The notes under the pieces: generated by a model
Told to the model about the DNA's origin: nothing
What the model saw: only the letters and a program-made list of their open reading frames with translations
The model's database searches: none
In this document: one piece after another, positions 33,120 to 44,294 of the stretch
How positions within the stretch are numbered: position 1 is the first letter of the stretch
Layout: every line of letters begins with the position of its first letter
Source: Anastrepha obliqua
Lineage: Eukaryota > Arthropoda > Insecta > Diptera > Tephritidae
DNA: 64,000 nt
NCBI RefSeq assembly: GCF_027943255.1
Contig: NC_072894.1
Location: forward strand, 134,593,601 to 134,657,600
Direction of reading: 5' to 3'
Program-made: the position numbers and the translations under genes

Positions 33120-33360
33120 TAAATTGCTAGCAAAGCCAATTCTGCACCTTGGTGATTTTGAGCCACCTGGTGAAAATCACCAGTAGCTTGAAGCGGTTAA
33201 TACGTAAATCGCCACCGTTGGTTGTCATCCTGTAATCCTTCCCTTCTCCTTGCCTTCTCCTTTCCCCTCCCCGTATATGGCATCACAACGGACAAATTTT
33301 TAATCCTTGTCCAAGTGGGCCCTTGCAAGGGCAGCCATTTATCTTAACCTACCCTTGGCC
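33120..33360 (+). mobile_element. LINE 3' untranslated remnant
   Basis: CATCACAACGGACAAA followed by a stretch ending TTAACCTACCC resembles the 3' end of the LINE at 12570-13380. The preceding CTGGTGAAAATCACCAGTAG and CTTGAAGCGGTT is shared with 9597-9626. Confidence 0.45.
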
Positions 33361-33361
33361 C

Positions 33362-33675
33362 AATTATGTTCAGGAGATTAAGCTCCTACTTATTCAGAAT
33401 CGACCCTGACATACCCAATATATGTCAAGCATGTAAAGGCACACCGCATGTCGGTTCTACGTTACCGGAACAACCCGGATTTACAATATATCCTGCTACA
33501 ATAACAACACTAACCACTTATTCACATGCCCTATCTAACCTACTCACCTTACACCACTCTCCCCTTTTGGACACAACCTGTCGACACAGGTCTACCGTTT
33601 GCTAATTTGACGATGACGACCGGTGACCACTCCGCACTGACAGGGTTTAGTAAACTGCTACAACAACAACAACGA
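33362..33675 (+). mobile_element. CAA-tailed LINE 3' end, copy 1
   Basis: Translation starts RLSSYLFRIDPDIPNICQAC, the conserved C-terminal 'RIDPDIPN.C..C.GTPHD..HLF.CP' block of this LINE family, and ends in CTGCTACAACAACAACAACG. Other copies: 39655-39895, 47330-47592 and 52862-53160. It is interrupted by a short SINE-like piece at 33455-33518. 5' truncated. Confidence 0.7.
33455..33518 (+). mobile_element. short repeat inserted in the LINE copy
   Basis: TCGGTTCTACGTTACCGGAA, then CCCGGATTTA and CTGCTACAATAACAACAC. It sits exactly between the codons for the 'GTPH' and 'TNHLF' of the LINE tail. The same block occurs at 50140-50250 and, reversed, at 39115-39234. Confidence 0.6.
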
Positions 33676-33736
33676 GTGCTCTGATTGCAGCGTTCCAAAT
33701 ATTGTTTATGGCATGTTTTATGCAAAAACAATCGTT

Positions 33737-34484
33737 TTAAGGGGGAAGCCTGGTTTATGAGGTCTAAAAATTGTATCTCTTTGCGATTTTTTTTAAGGAA
33801 AAAATTAATTTAGCACTGCAAAGTTTTTTGTATCTTTTAATGAACATTTAAAAAGTATAAAAAATTGTTGTACTGGTTAAAATAAGTTGAAAAAAATGTT
33901 TAACATAGAAATTAGTAGAGCGCTGCAACGCTGGAGTTTCCAACTGGCGTACAAGATACAGCTCGTAATTATTATCTAAAGCAAAAAATTCAAATTATCA
34001 TAATTTTTTATTCTAGATGAACTAAGAAAACTGAGAGAAATTCAAAAATTTCAACTTTTTGGAGGTTTTAAAGAAAAAAATGCCTTTCTATAAAAAAAAA
34101 ATTCACTTCAACTTGGTATAAAAATCTTGAACAACTTTTTTTTATCTATTTTGTTAGTTCAAATAGAAGAGAATTTAATACTGAAGGGAACAAGCTATGA
34201 TTCATTTCAAAAGGCTCATTAGTTTTTTTTCATTCATGTACGTCAATTCAAAGAAATCATAAAAATGAAAAGTCGAGAAAAGAAGATAAAGTTTGTACTA
34301 TAGGTGTCCGGTCACAGCGTAACTACCTAACGCTCGCCTACCTTTGGCTTTGTAATATATCTACGGAAATATTGAGAATTAGGCTCCGTAACTTTGTGTG
34401 AATATTCTGAAATATATAAGGAATCGCTTAAAACGAAAAAAAAAAATTGATTTTTTTGACCTTATAAACCAGGCTCCCCCTTAA
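33737..34484. repeat. ~740-bp TTAA-bounded element (copy B)
   Basis: Ends TTAAGGGGGAAGCCTGGTTT and, in reverse complement, TTAAGGGGGAGCCTGGTTTA, with good inverted similarity over about 32 bp (then GAGGTCTAAAAA against AAGGTCAAAAA). It is 748 bp including both TTAAs, AT-rich and without an ORF. Confidence 0.75.
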
Positions 34485-34532
34485 GCTTTAACATTTTCTT
34501 CGCAATTCGTTAAAGTTTTCACTTTTAACTGT

Positions 34533-34758
34533 TTAACCCTCCGTTGGACACCTTTTTCAAAACCTTCGGTTGGGCACCCGGGTCTGGCCTTTTTCATCCT
34601 GTTCGAGGATCCTTTTTAAAGAGTTATTTCCATAAATCGATAAAAATTTTAATTTTAAGAAGCTGCCTGGAAACTCAAGTCGTTAGCTGCAATAGAAATA
34701 TATAAAATTCACGTCCAAAGTCGAAAAAGTCTCTCTCGGGTGCACAGCGCGGGGTTAA
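34533..34758. repeat. short TTAA-bounded MITE, copy 1
   Basis: Left end TTAACCCTCCGTTGGACACC, right end the reverse complement of TTAACCCCGCGCTGTGCACC followed by CGAGAGAGACTTTTTCGAC. 226 bp. A relative lies at 58001-58210. The CCCT.. terminus next to TTAA resembles the piggyBac end at 28791-28807. Confidence 0.6.
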
Positions 34759-35739
34759 GTTTCAATGTTTATCTTCCTGCGTGTAACCGAAACCACAATA
34801 AATTTTGTTCTTAGTTTACATACATTTCAGAAGCATTTTATTCAATCATATACGTATGTACATATGTATGTGTATAGTATAGTAAAATATCATAAAATAT
34901 TGGACAAAAGAAATCAAACAAATAACAACTAATTTTCCGTATTACAAAAATGTGTCCCCGTTATTTTATATATTTTTTAATTTTTTTTCAAGGATTTCAT
35001 CTAAACTATTGAATGGGCTATTGAAACTATAACGAAAATAATATTTCTTTAAAGGATAAGCATAAATTTAAAACCACTTATGTATAATCTATAATCTTTG
35101 AATATGTACGCGTATGATTTTTTTCTTAGTCACTACTGGTGTTCTCTACAATGCAGCGATGCCTGTGGATTTCTTTCGAATACACAAAATCAGCTACAAG
35201 CAAACATTGGAAAAAAGCGCCATTTATTATTTATTTGCGAGAGCAGATTTTAAGATAAAGTCAATCAGTAAATTCAATTTAATTGATAGATAGAAAAAAA
35301 TGTGAAGTCGGGGTAAAAGAATTTAAGAACTCAATAAGAATGGCTGCTAAGTAAGCAAATGCAAATGGCGCCAGTTATCTTCGTTCTGATGGCATTTTAA
35401 TGTTTCATTTTTTTCTTTGTTTTTGTTGTTTGTAAATAAGCTATTCATAGGTTTACAAGTGTCTTTGGACAGTTTTAGAAAACAATTACCTTGCTTTAAT
35501 TTATTTATAATATTTAGATATATTTTTAATTCTTTCGTTTTTTTTTTTTTTGTTTTTGTTGCAATTTTGTAGGCCTATAATTGAGAGTTTATTTATATAT
35601 ATAATTGAAAGTTTTCATTTTTGTTTCCGATTAAGCCGAACAGTAATTTACGCTTCATATCGCTCTCAAGTGTGTAAACATTAATTATGCATAATAAATG
35701 GAAATCTCGTGTAAACGCAGTATGCCTGGATATTTTCTA
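34759..35739. other. 3' flank/UTR region of the ArfGAP gene
   Basis: No ORF. The part nearest 35740 must contain the 3' UTR of the minus-strand ArfGAP gene, but no single polyadenylation signal can be chosen among the many AT-rich candidates. Confidence 0.4.
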
Positions 35740-38365
35740 TCAGTAGCCATATTTATCTTGAATCGATGACATAACATCATTTGCGAGCGAGCTGAGACGA
35801 CCAGCAACTTTATGTACACCCTGCCGCACACTCTCCTTAACATCATCTAAATCTGGTGCCTGAAAGTTGACGCCAGTTGTGTAGCCTAAGAAATAAGAAA
35901 ATATAAAAATATAAATTTACATTAAATATTTCGCTTTCCACATACCCCTCGACCCCCGATTTTCTTGACCGTTTCTACTACCACCGAAATATTCCGACGA
36001 TGATATACTATCAGAGTTCTGGAAACGCGTCAAATTAGCTTTCCTCCTATCTGTTTTACTTGCATCTGAAGCAAAGAACTGATCCGAACCGAAGCCCTTA
36101 GCACTGCCGAATTTCTGTTGTGCCGAAGTATCATCAACACTCGTCGATTTTGATTTAGCTAAAGTTTTGCGTGCCACATTGTCGCTGCTGCTGGTTGACT
36201 GTGACAGTTTTGTAGTCGTTGTTGGCTTAGCATCACCATCAGCACCAGAGAACATCGAAGTAATGTTGGAATGTCCACCGCCGATTGGTTCAATTGTTTC
36301 AAACCCCATCATTTCTAATTCACTTTTATCCAATTTCGAACTTTTAGTGCCGCTATTGCCACGACCGCCGCCACCAACATTGTCAATATATAGCTCGAAT
36401 GAGTACTCGCCTAAAACGCTGTCAATATTAGCCATATCGTCACTATTTCCTATACCAGAACTCTTGACTTGTGATGGTGCCGTCTTGGATGCAATCGATT
36501 GCTGTATAGTTTCCATATCACTTAAAGCTGAATGCGAAACATCCGAGCTGAGTGTAGAAAAATAGTGTTAAGTGTTAACAAAATCAATACTTAATTAACA
36601 AATAATTGCTTCTTACCCGCGTAGACTGAATCCCATGCCGAGGCGCTCCATCTGCTTTGCTTTAGCTGGGTCAATCGATTTGAGTTTCTCTTCTTCGCGT
36701 GTCTTCTGTATCGACAGATCCTTGTAGGCCAGACGCATGCTAGCTACCGACTCAAGTTCCTCTTCAGCAGATTTTGGATTAGACACTACCGGCGCCTCCT
36801 TGCACTGATTGGCCAAATTTGCGCGTTGCTCGATTTCAGCAAAATTTGTCTTAACCTTGGTAGCGCCGAGACCTCCTTTGCGAGCGCCTAACTGCAATAC
36901 CAAATATGTAATAAAATGTACAATTTAGAAGTTCAATTAGTACCAACTTACACCAGATTTCTTTGGCTGTATCTTACGCACACCTATCGAAGGTGTCACA
37001 GCCGGCGATGGTACCACAGAATTCAAAAAATCTACGCTGGGAGCTCCTGCACCAGTGGCTTCACCGGATGTCTTGTTATTAGAGGGCGTCTGAGTAGCAG
37101 CTTTTGGTAGAATGTCGAGCTAAAAAAAAATTAGATATGTACAGATATATCTTTTGGGACCTTTATACAAAACGAAATACATTAATTTTAGCAAACAAAA
37201 ATTAAGCAGGGGTAGAGTGCAAACAAAAACTTTCTAATATGCCAATGCACTTTACATATAATTTACCTTTGTTTCCAGCTCACTGTTATTATTCTCGAAA
37301 TGCGCTTTCTTATTGTTATCATTAATGCATTCAGCGAAGAAATCTTCCTCGGCATCGTTGGTTGATTTCAACTCATTCCCCTCCGTCTTGTCTACAGTAT
37401 TTTCCAAATGCAGCTGTGCGCCCCAAAGCAATATTAGCAAACAGCAAACATATTTGTACGTACATAAGTGTTTGGAGAATTATAGTGTTATATGTATGTA
37501 AGTATTTAGTAAAACCAAGAAAAATTTTGTGAACATAACATTACAAAAACAAATTTAAACATTAAGTTTTAGATATAAAAGGAAAGCGTATAAGCATTCA
37601 TGAAAATCTGAATTATTTTTTAAATTAAAGAAACCATAACGAAAAGTCAACAACTTGCAATTTCTAAGTTAAAAAATATACAGCTCTGTGAAGAGTGGAG
37701 TTTCTTGCATACCTTCGTGCCATGCACTTTCATTGCTTGTTGGGCCAGGGATGTCAATTTATCGCGATACAATTGTGCCGCACGCGAATTATACTTCTGC
37801 TGGGCGTCGGTGGTGACACAGTTGTGTTGCCTGAAGAACTGAGCTGCATTCGCGTTGCCGCCAAGTTGCATATGACGCAATTGCAGCCACGTCCAGTTTG
37901 TGTCTAAATTCGTTGAGCGCACAAAGGTCAAGTGGACACCCAAGTTGCGATGTACTGCGGAGCAGTCGATGCATATAAAAATTCCATATGTGACGGAAGA
38001 CCAAGTGGGTGCCTTTGCCGAGCAATCAAAGCAAACCTATTGAGAGAATTTTTATTTGAAATTATAAAACTGTAACGAGTTGTGCATACGGATTATTTAA
38101 CTAAAATGTTTACAGTTATTTTATTCAGCACTGTTATTCATTACATTTACGTATTAAAAAACCTAATATAAACATGTTTACGTGTTCGCTACACCTTTTC
38201 TCATGGAACTAGTTAAATACTAAAAGACTGCCTTTTGTCAGTCTTTGTTTTTTGTGTAGTTATCACAAGTTCAGCAAAACTTACTTTATTGGCAGGTTGG
38301 GCACGTAAGCGATGAAACACTGCCTCAATATCCTGTTTGGTAGGACCTGCGGCTGTACTGGACAT
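35740..38365 (-). CDS. ArfGAP3: ArfGAP2/3-type ADP-ribosylation factor GAP
   Basis: Seven coding exons on the minus strand: 38365-38285, 38036-37713, 37413-37267, 37119-36952, 36891-36617, 36547-35946 and 35885-35740. They join in frame to 1743 nt (580 aa), all with GT-AG introns. Residues 1-130 are the ArfGAP domain, with a zinc finger C-x2-C-x16-C-x2-C ([12 protein letters not shown] ... [12 protein letters not shown]) and the arginine finger in '[17 protein letters not shown]'. Further on are [19 protein letters not shown] and [19 protein letters not shown], which are conserved in the ARFGAP2/3 branch, and a C-terminal amphipathic helix ([16 protein letters not shown]). The family stimulates GTP hydrolysis on Arf1 and works with the COPI coat at the Golgi. 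Human relatives are about 520 aa; the excess is in the Ser/Asn-rich middle. Confidence 0.93.
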
Positions 38366-39110
38366 GGTGCTTATTATAATTGCACCTTTGACCACACAAA
38401 TATTTTATTGCCCACCGAATTGTTTTCCACAGCGCTCTCCTAGGACACTACTAGAGAAATGTGCTTCAGACGAACCAAGGTCACTACTCTTTTCGAATAC
38501 AATATTAATACTTATTTTTTTTAAGTTTACATCAATACTTTTAAGTTGTGGCACAAGTGTGATAAAATTCTTAAAACTTTTCTACTTTGATTAAATTTTG
38601 ACGTGTTTTTCTCGATGAAGAATTTCCAAACTTCCACGTTTGTGACTTTCTTGATTTTCGCTGGAAGTGGTTTCAGTGCTGCCAAACTAATGGAATCGAT
38701 GTGAATGAGAAAAACAAATGAAATCAAAAGCATATGTTTAGAAACATTATAATCTAACGGAAAATGTTTAGAAACATCAAGCAATAAATATGTTAAAGGT
38801 TATATTAATTGCAATATTTAGCTATTTTTTTCATTATTAATGTTGAAAAGCTGTGTTAAGACAAAAAATAGAAATCGCGGATTTCCCATTTAAAAGGTTC
38901 CATGGTATAGTAAAACATACGTTTAAAATAAAATATGAAAACTAACGGGTTCCTGCAACAAATTTAAACTTCTAAACGAACACTGCAGAATTAATGTGGT
39001 TTTTTTTTACAACTAAATCCAAAAGGAAAGAATTAGGTCGCTTACATGGGAGTAATTGCCACTTTAAGGAATTTCAAAAGCAAACTACATAGGTGCTTCC
39101 GTCTTCTCTT
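38366..39110. other. 5' flank of the ArfGAP gene
   Basis: No gene recognised; contains the promoter side of the minus-strand ArfGAP gene. Confidence 0.4.
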
Positions 39111-39114
39111 GTTG

Positions 39115-39234
39115 TTATTGTTGTAGCAGCATAAACATCCCCATGCATATACGAGGAATGCTGCTGAAGTGACATTCCTTGGCCGGATATAAATCCGAGC
39201 CGTTCCGGTTACGTAGAACCGACTTTCGTGAGAT
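39115..39234 (-). mobile_element. CAA-tailed short repeat (reverse)
   Basis: Reverse complement reads TCGGTTCTACGTAACCGGAA, then CTCGGATTTATATCCGGCC, ending in GCTGCTACAACAATAACAAC. Same family as 50140-50250. Confidence 0.65.
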
Positions 39235-39450
39235 CTATATATGTATGTATATAATTGGCTCTTACACCTAAATTCGGGTGTTTGCCGCGCTACTCCTATT
39301 TGTGCTATGCGTTTGGATGTTTTTCCACAAATAGAGGAACCTACAGTTTTAAGCCGAACGGCAGGTGATTTTTATGAGGAGCTTCTTCACGGCAGAAACA
39401 CACTCGGAGGTTTTCCATTGCCTGCCGAAGTGCGACCGCTATTATAAAAC
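39235..39450 (-). mobile_element. SINE body, reverse copy
   Basis: The reverse complement contains CTCCGAGTGTGTTTCTGCCG, GAAGCTCCTCATAAAAATC and an end with GAGCCAATTATATACATAC, matching the body and tail of the SINE at 2940-3235. The tRNA-like head is missing, so the copy is 5' truncated. Confidence 0.65.
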
Positions 39451-39654
39451 ACGTTCTCTCATTTAGTGCCTTGGTCGGAAATTCGAAGCTGTGTACTTCC
39501 GAATAATAGTCACGCAAAAACCCATAGTTAATTTAAATAATCCCACCAAGCTTATTAATTAATATTAGCTTTACCTAAGTTTAGAAGTATTACAGAAAAT
39601 ACTAACTATAATTTCCAATATAACATTTCCATACAAAACATTCTGTGGCGAAAC

Positions 39655-39895
39655 ACATGCGAACAACTCGACATACTAAACATATGTCCAGCATGTGAAG
39701 GCACCCCGCACGACACTAACCACCTTTTCACATGCCCCATTAAACCCACTCATCTAACACCCCTCTCCCTCTGGACCTCCCAACCCGTCGAAACAGCTAG
39801 TTTCCTGGGCCTACTGTTAGATGAACTAGACGAAGACGACCGGTGATTACGATACACTAACAGGGCAAAGGTACTGCTACAACAACAACAACAAT
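39655..39895 (+). mobile_element. CAA-tailed LINE 3' end, copy 2
   Basis: Begins within the conserved 'CPACEGTPHDTNHLFTCP' block and ends in GCTACAACAACAACAAC. Nearly identical to 47380-47592. Confidence 0.7.
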
Positions 39896-40000
39896 TTTTA
39901 AGTTTTTCCACAAAGTGGCATTTATGTATTAACAGGGAATATAGTTAAAGCCTGTATCACTATTATAGGTGGAACCAAAGCATATCAATATAAACAACCC

Positions 40001-40006
40001 TTTATT
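40001..40006 (-). terminator. polyadenylation signal of the TEFM gene
   Basis: AATAAA on the minus strand, 18 bp after the stop codon at 40024-40026. Confidence 0.5.
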
Positions 40007-40023
40007 GATTTGCATTTAGCGCA

Positions 40024-41403
40024 TCAGCTTGTTCTTTCTGCTTCTCCTTTATTTTGATTACGCGTCACGGCTGCTATACTATTCTCATCTTGCAGCAATA
40101 CCAATCTCACGAATGCCAAATTAAGTAAAAATGATTGCCCTAAAAATTCACGTTGATAACGTCCGGCGCGTGAAAACATTTCTCGATGTGTCAGTGGAAA
40201 CTGTACGTTTCCTCGAAGTGATAATCTTTGCTCAGCCGTGTTTGTGGTTTGCTGTCCACTTTCAACTTCACCTTCAAACAAATCATCTACATTATAATGT
40301 ATGCGCATAAGATTCAAAATGGTTTCCTCCGTTGAAACGCGTTCGGTACCTACTAGCTGACTGAATAACCGCGCTGCCAAGAAGCGCCGTAGATAGAAAA
40401 CATTTGGCCGTTTGACTACCGTCTTCTTGTCTACTTCATTAATCCTCTCATGCCCATCTTTAGTCGCTTCGGCACGTCTTCCGCGTGCAAATAATGCATA
40501 CGCTAATACAGCAATTACTTGACACTTTTGTATGTTAATATTTTGCTGATCTACGCTACCCGGATTGCTGCTCATTTGCGCCATTTGGGGATTTTCAAAA
40601 ATATAACAATCTGCATCCGGAATAAGATGATCGATATACCATAATCGTTGTATTAAATCACCCAAATGTAGTTTCTTCTCTGTGATTTCGTGGTGCTCCC
40701 AATGCGTTAAACAGCAAGGTACATTTGAACTATCTAATGTGGGCAATTCCAAACGCGTCCACGTTACACTGGATACACCGATACGCAATGAAACACTGGA
40801 ACGTATTTCCGAGCGATGTTCAGCATCAATTACTGGGGTGATGAAGCTTGCGGTACGTTGTCGAGCTGAACGTGTGGCTAGGATGGGAACAAGAGTACAC
40901 AGATGAATGAAGATATTTATTTGAATAGTGATGCCTACTAACCTCCACCCACCTGAATATTTTCCTCAAGCATACTTTTGTAGAATTTTTCGGCCAACTT
41001 TAAACTAAAACCTTCTATCAATAGAATATCTTCTACATTTTTCAATGGTCCGTTACGTTTCTTCCATGCTGTCAATTTGGCGGCGCGTGTTTTAGCTATA
41101 TCGTAACTAAAATAAATGGTTAGGCGTCTATCAATTTTCTACTAAATTTTACACAATTTTTTACTTTAAAATCTCTTTCGTGTCATCGTTATTCACAATG
41201 TCCAAAATGGCTTGCTGTTGATCTAATGTGTAACTTGGAAAATTAATTTTGCGGGCTGCGTGATTCACCACATTGTGAGGTTGCGGTAATTCACCTTCTG
41301 TCTCCACGACGGGGCTTGTTGAAATTGCAGCCAAAAAAGATTGTGGTTTACCAAACTTTCGTAATGATTGATTAACATAATGCGACAAACGTAATTTGAA
41401 CAT
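40024..41403 (-). CDS. TEFM: mitochondrial transcription elongation factor
   Basis: Three exons, 41403-41165, 41106-40943 and 40877-40024, join to 1257 nt (418 aa). The N-terminus (MFKLRLSHYVNQSLRKFGK) is basic and amphipathic, as a mitochondrial targeting peptide. Residues ~65-135 form the helix-hairpin-helix unit: YTLDQQQAILDIVNN, TRAAKLTAWKKRNGPLKNVE, EDILLIEGFSLKLAEKFYKS. The rest (~145-418) is the RNase H-fold half, with RIGVSSVTWTRLELP as its first strand and AQMSSNP, VIAVLAYALFARG as later elements. In animals TEFM binds the mitochondrial RNA polymerase and raises processivity; its RNase H fold is catalytically dead. The exon 2 donor was set at GGAG|GTTAGT because the nearer GTGGGT would break the frame. 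Function assigned by family resemblance. Confidence 0.85.
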
Positions 41404-41724
41404 TTTCTGTGATAAATTACAAAATTAGCTAAAATAATTATAAAACCGGTAACAAATGTGTACGTAAAATCAGCTGATCAAGATGTAAACAACAAAGTTG
41501 CTTTGGAAGATACAGGTCCGTTTCATTACCATTAAATTAATGCTCTGCTCGTGCTTAGCTCTAAAAATGCATTTAGTGATTTAGAACATTGCTGTTTCAA
41601 AGCGAAAATATTTATTATATGTACTAAGTCCTACCATAAGTACTTTTACAACTACTTATAAGTATAAGTATACCACAAGTATATTTTATTTATTTAAATA
41701 TGAAAAAAAAACCTTTTAGATTTT

Positions 41725-42640
41725 CATTCGAAATGTTCACCGTTTGCTTTGACTCCAGCCTTTAAACGATTAGGCCATTCAGCTATTGCAGCATGACGGT
41801 TTCCATGGATATTGACGTCACTGCTCGAACCAAAGATTGTTTGAAATTCACCAAATTGACTCCAGGCCATGTTCTCCAAATCTGACCACAAACTGTATAC
41901 AAATGGATTTAGATCTCAACTTCCAGACGGTCAATCTTCTGCAGCTATGAACCCAGGAATACTGTTATTTAGCCACTGCTGGATGGCTTTTGCATTATGG
42001 GCTGGAGCAAATCCTTGCTGGAAGAACCAATGCTCTCCATTGAAGGCGGTACTGCTTCGACACTTCTAAGAAATTCTCCTGGTATTATTTTGCCTCGCTC
42101 TTAACCCCTTTTCCCCCAGAAACGAAAAGATGTAACGTCTTTACAATACACTCCCCACCAAACCATTACGGAGGCTGGATGGTGGCCACGCTGAACCCTT
42201 GGAACAACACTTTTTGCGTTTTTAGAAGTTTTAGCATAGATTTTGTCGTTTTGTTTATTAAAAACTCCGTCAACAGGGAAAACTTTCTCATTTGTGAAAA
42301 TAATATTTTCACGGCCGTTGAACACGTGCCACCGGGGAAGCTGCTTGCATCTGTCGAATTTAATTTTCTTCAGGCGCGTTGTCAAAAGATGGCCAATTGA
42401 GCAACGGAAAGCTTTCGTGTGGAGATCATCTCAAATTAGTATTGACATGGAACTGGTCGATACAATAATTTTATTGGACATGATTGGAAAAACGATTGAT
42501 CGTACGGTAACCAAACATTCGCGATATATTAAGTTTTTTAGCAACTCGTAAATCTGACCTGCACTTTAACCAAACCTATGTAATGCAATCACTGCAATAC
42601 GTTTTTCCTTAGCTCCCACTCCATTGTTAACAAACGAAAT
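41725..42640 (-). pseudogene. maT-like mariner (DD37D) fossil
   Basis: From about 42627 the minus strand gives, with frameshifts, KRIAVIALHRFG then AGQIYELLKNLNISRMFGYR (HTH). Next come FTNEKVFPVDGVFNKQND, where the expected first catalytic Asp is changed (FTDEK to FTNEK), and RGHHPASVMVWWGV. Past a deletion come WFFQQGFAPAHNAKAIQQW, where the second Asp is Gly, and DLNPFVYSLWS, where the third Asp is Val. The last two positions are 37 residues apart. All three catalytic residues are therefore lost. The linker of the HTH domain is also deleted. Terminal repeats were not found. Confidence 0.75.
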
Positions 42641-44294
42641 TTGCTACGAAACTTAGTATAATTTATGAGTAAGTAATTACTTTGTCATGAGGTTATTGCA
42701 GATGAAGAAAGTGAGATAATTAAAGGATATTGTCAAAGTAGGGAAGTTTTGTAGAATAAATTTTTAAGTTATGTTAGGTTAATGTTAATATTGAATATAA
42801 TCGAAACGAGAATGAAGGAAAAATGCCACTGCTAAACAGGTCTTCACAATTACGAAAATTCAACACAATAAATAAATACCAGTCGTACAAGGCTGTGAAC
42901 ACAGCCAAACAGCTGTTTGACTTGTTGTTTATGTGCACATATTCGCATGAAAAATGCTAAAAAGCACAACAACAAACAGCGAAAGTTAAATTCAGTTGAT
43001 TGAATAAATCGAACGTGAGTGTAATGTCAGGTAATATTGTGGCGGTTTAAATCTAATTGGGAACAGCAAGTAAAAGTGATAACATTATGGTCAATACAGA
43101 AAATAGCAACAACTAAAAAAATGTTCAAATTTAAATGATACATATAGGTAAAGCGGCTTGAGAATTATACATATTTTAAATACACTGGAATAATGCTAAT
43201 TATAGAAAGGAGAGCACATATACATATACCAATAAGCAGACTAAAAAAAAGAAGATATTTTAGATCCTAGCGTGAGTAAATCCTTCAGTCACTTTTGTGT
43301 GACTTGGGAAAAGGTCAGTGTAGATCAGACAAAAATGATATACTATATATACATATGCATGCAGATATTCCTCACAATGGGAGATAACTCATGAAGTGCG
43401 CGTAATTTCTGTTCAAAAGGGAACCAGAATGAATTCTTACAAATAGAGTGTCGAGAGATTTGAAATAATAATTTGGAAAATATCTTTCACATCCAGACTG
43501 CCAGTACGAACAGTTCAGTTGCTTATGAAAGCGTAAATATTTTATTACATTATATATAAAAGTGTCTGTCTTACTCCAGTAATTGGAAAACTCGAGTGAA
43601 TGCTGTTTTTTGTGGCAATGCTGCATTGCAAAATCAGTTAAAAAAATCATAACAACCAACAAAACCAGCCCGTGGTCCGACTTGAATTGCTGTGTATATG
43701 CATACACACGGTGTACATACATACGCGTATTTTACAAACATATAAATATATTTCCTTGCTGCCGCTGCACACTGAAAAGAAAGTGAATTTAAGTGTTTCT
43801 GCTCACGAATTGTGACGAAAGAAAGACTGGCGTGAAGAGCAAAACAAAAGACATCAAATGTAAAAACAACAACTTCAGGGCCGTCTCGCGCGGTACCAAA
43901 TGTATGGGCCCCCGCAGACGCAGTGTGGAAATCAATTTATATAATTATATACTACTTTGTGTTTGAGCGGGTGTGTGCGTTCGCTAATAGAGGCTGCGAA
44001 TGCCGTTATATATGAACATTATATATTTGATCGAAATTTTCGCAAAAATGTGTGAAATGTTCAAATTGACACCCTTTCGTTTTATAAATAAAACCAATTG
44101 GATGCCAGCAATTCGCATAAAGCAGGCGTGGTATTTGTGAAACACACATAAAAAATTTGTTTTCTTTTTTATGCACGTACTTTTTTGCTCAACGAAATAC
44201 AGTCTCCGAAAGCATATCCGAAATGAATCTCTCGCTTTAACGTAAACATTCAAACATATGTATGTAAGTTCGTTCAAAAAACAATAAATTCGAA
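42641..44294. other. 5' flank of the TMEM64-like gene
   Basis: No gene recognised. It should contain the promoter and 5' UTR of the + strand gene starting at 44295. A short GC-rich stretch, GGCCGTCTCGCGCGGTACC (43880-43900), stands out but I cannot assign it. Confidence 0.35.
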
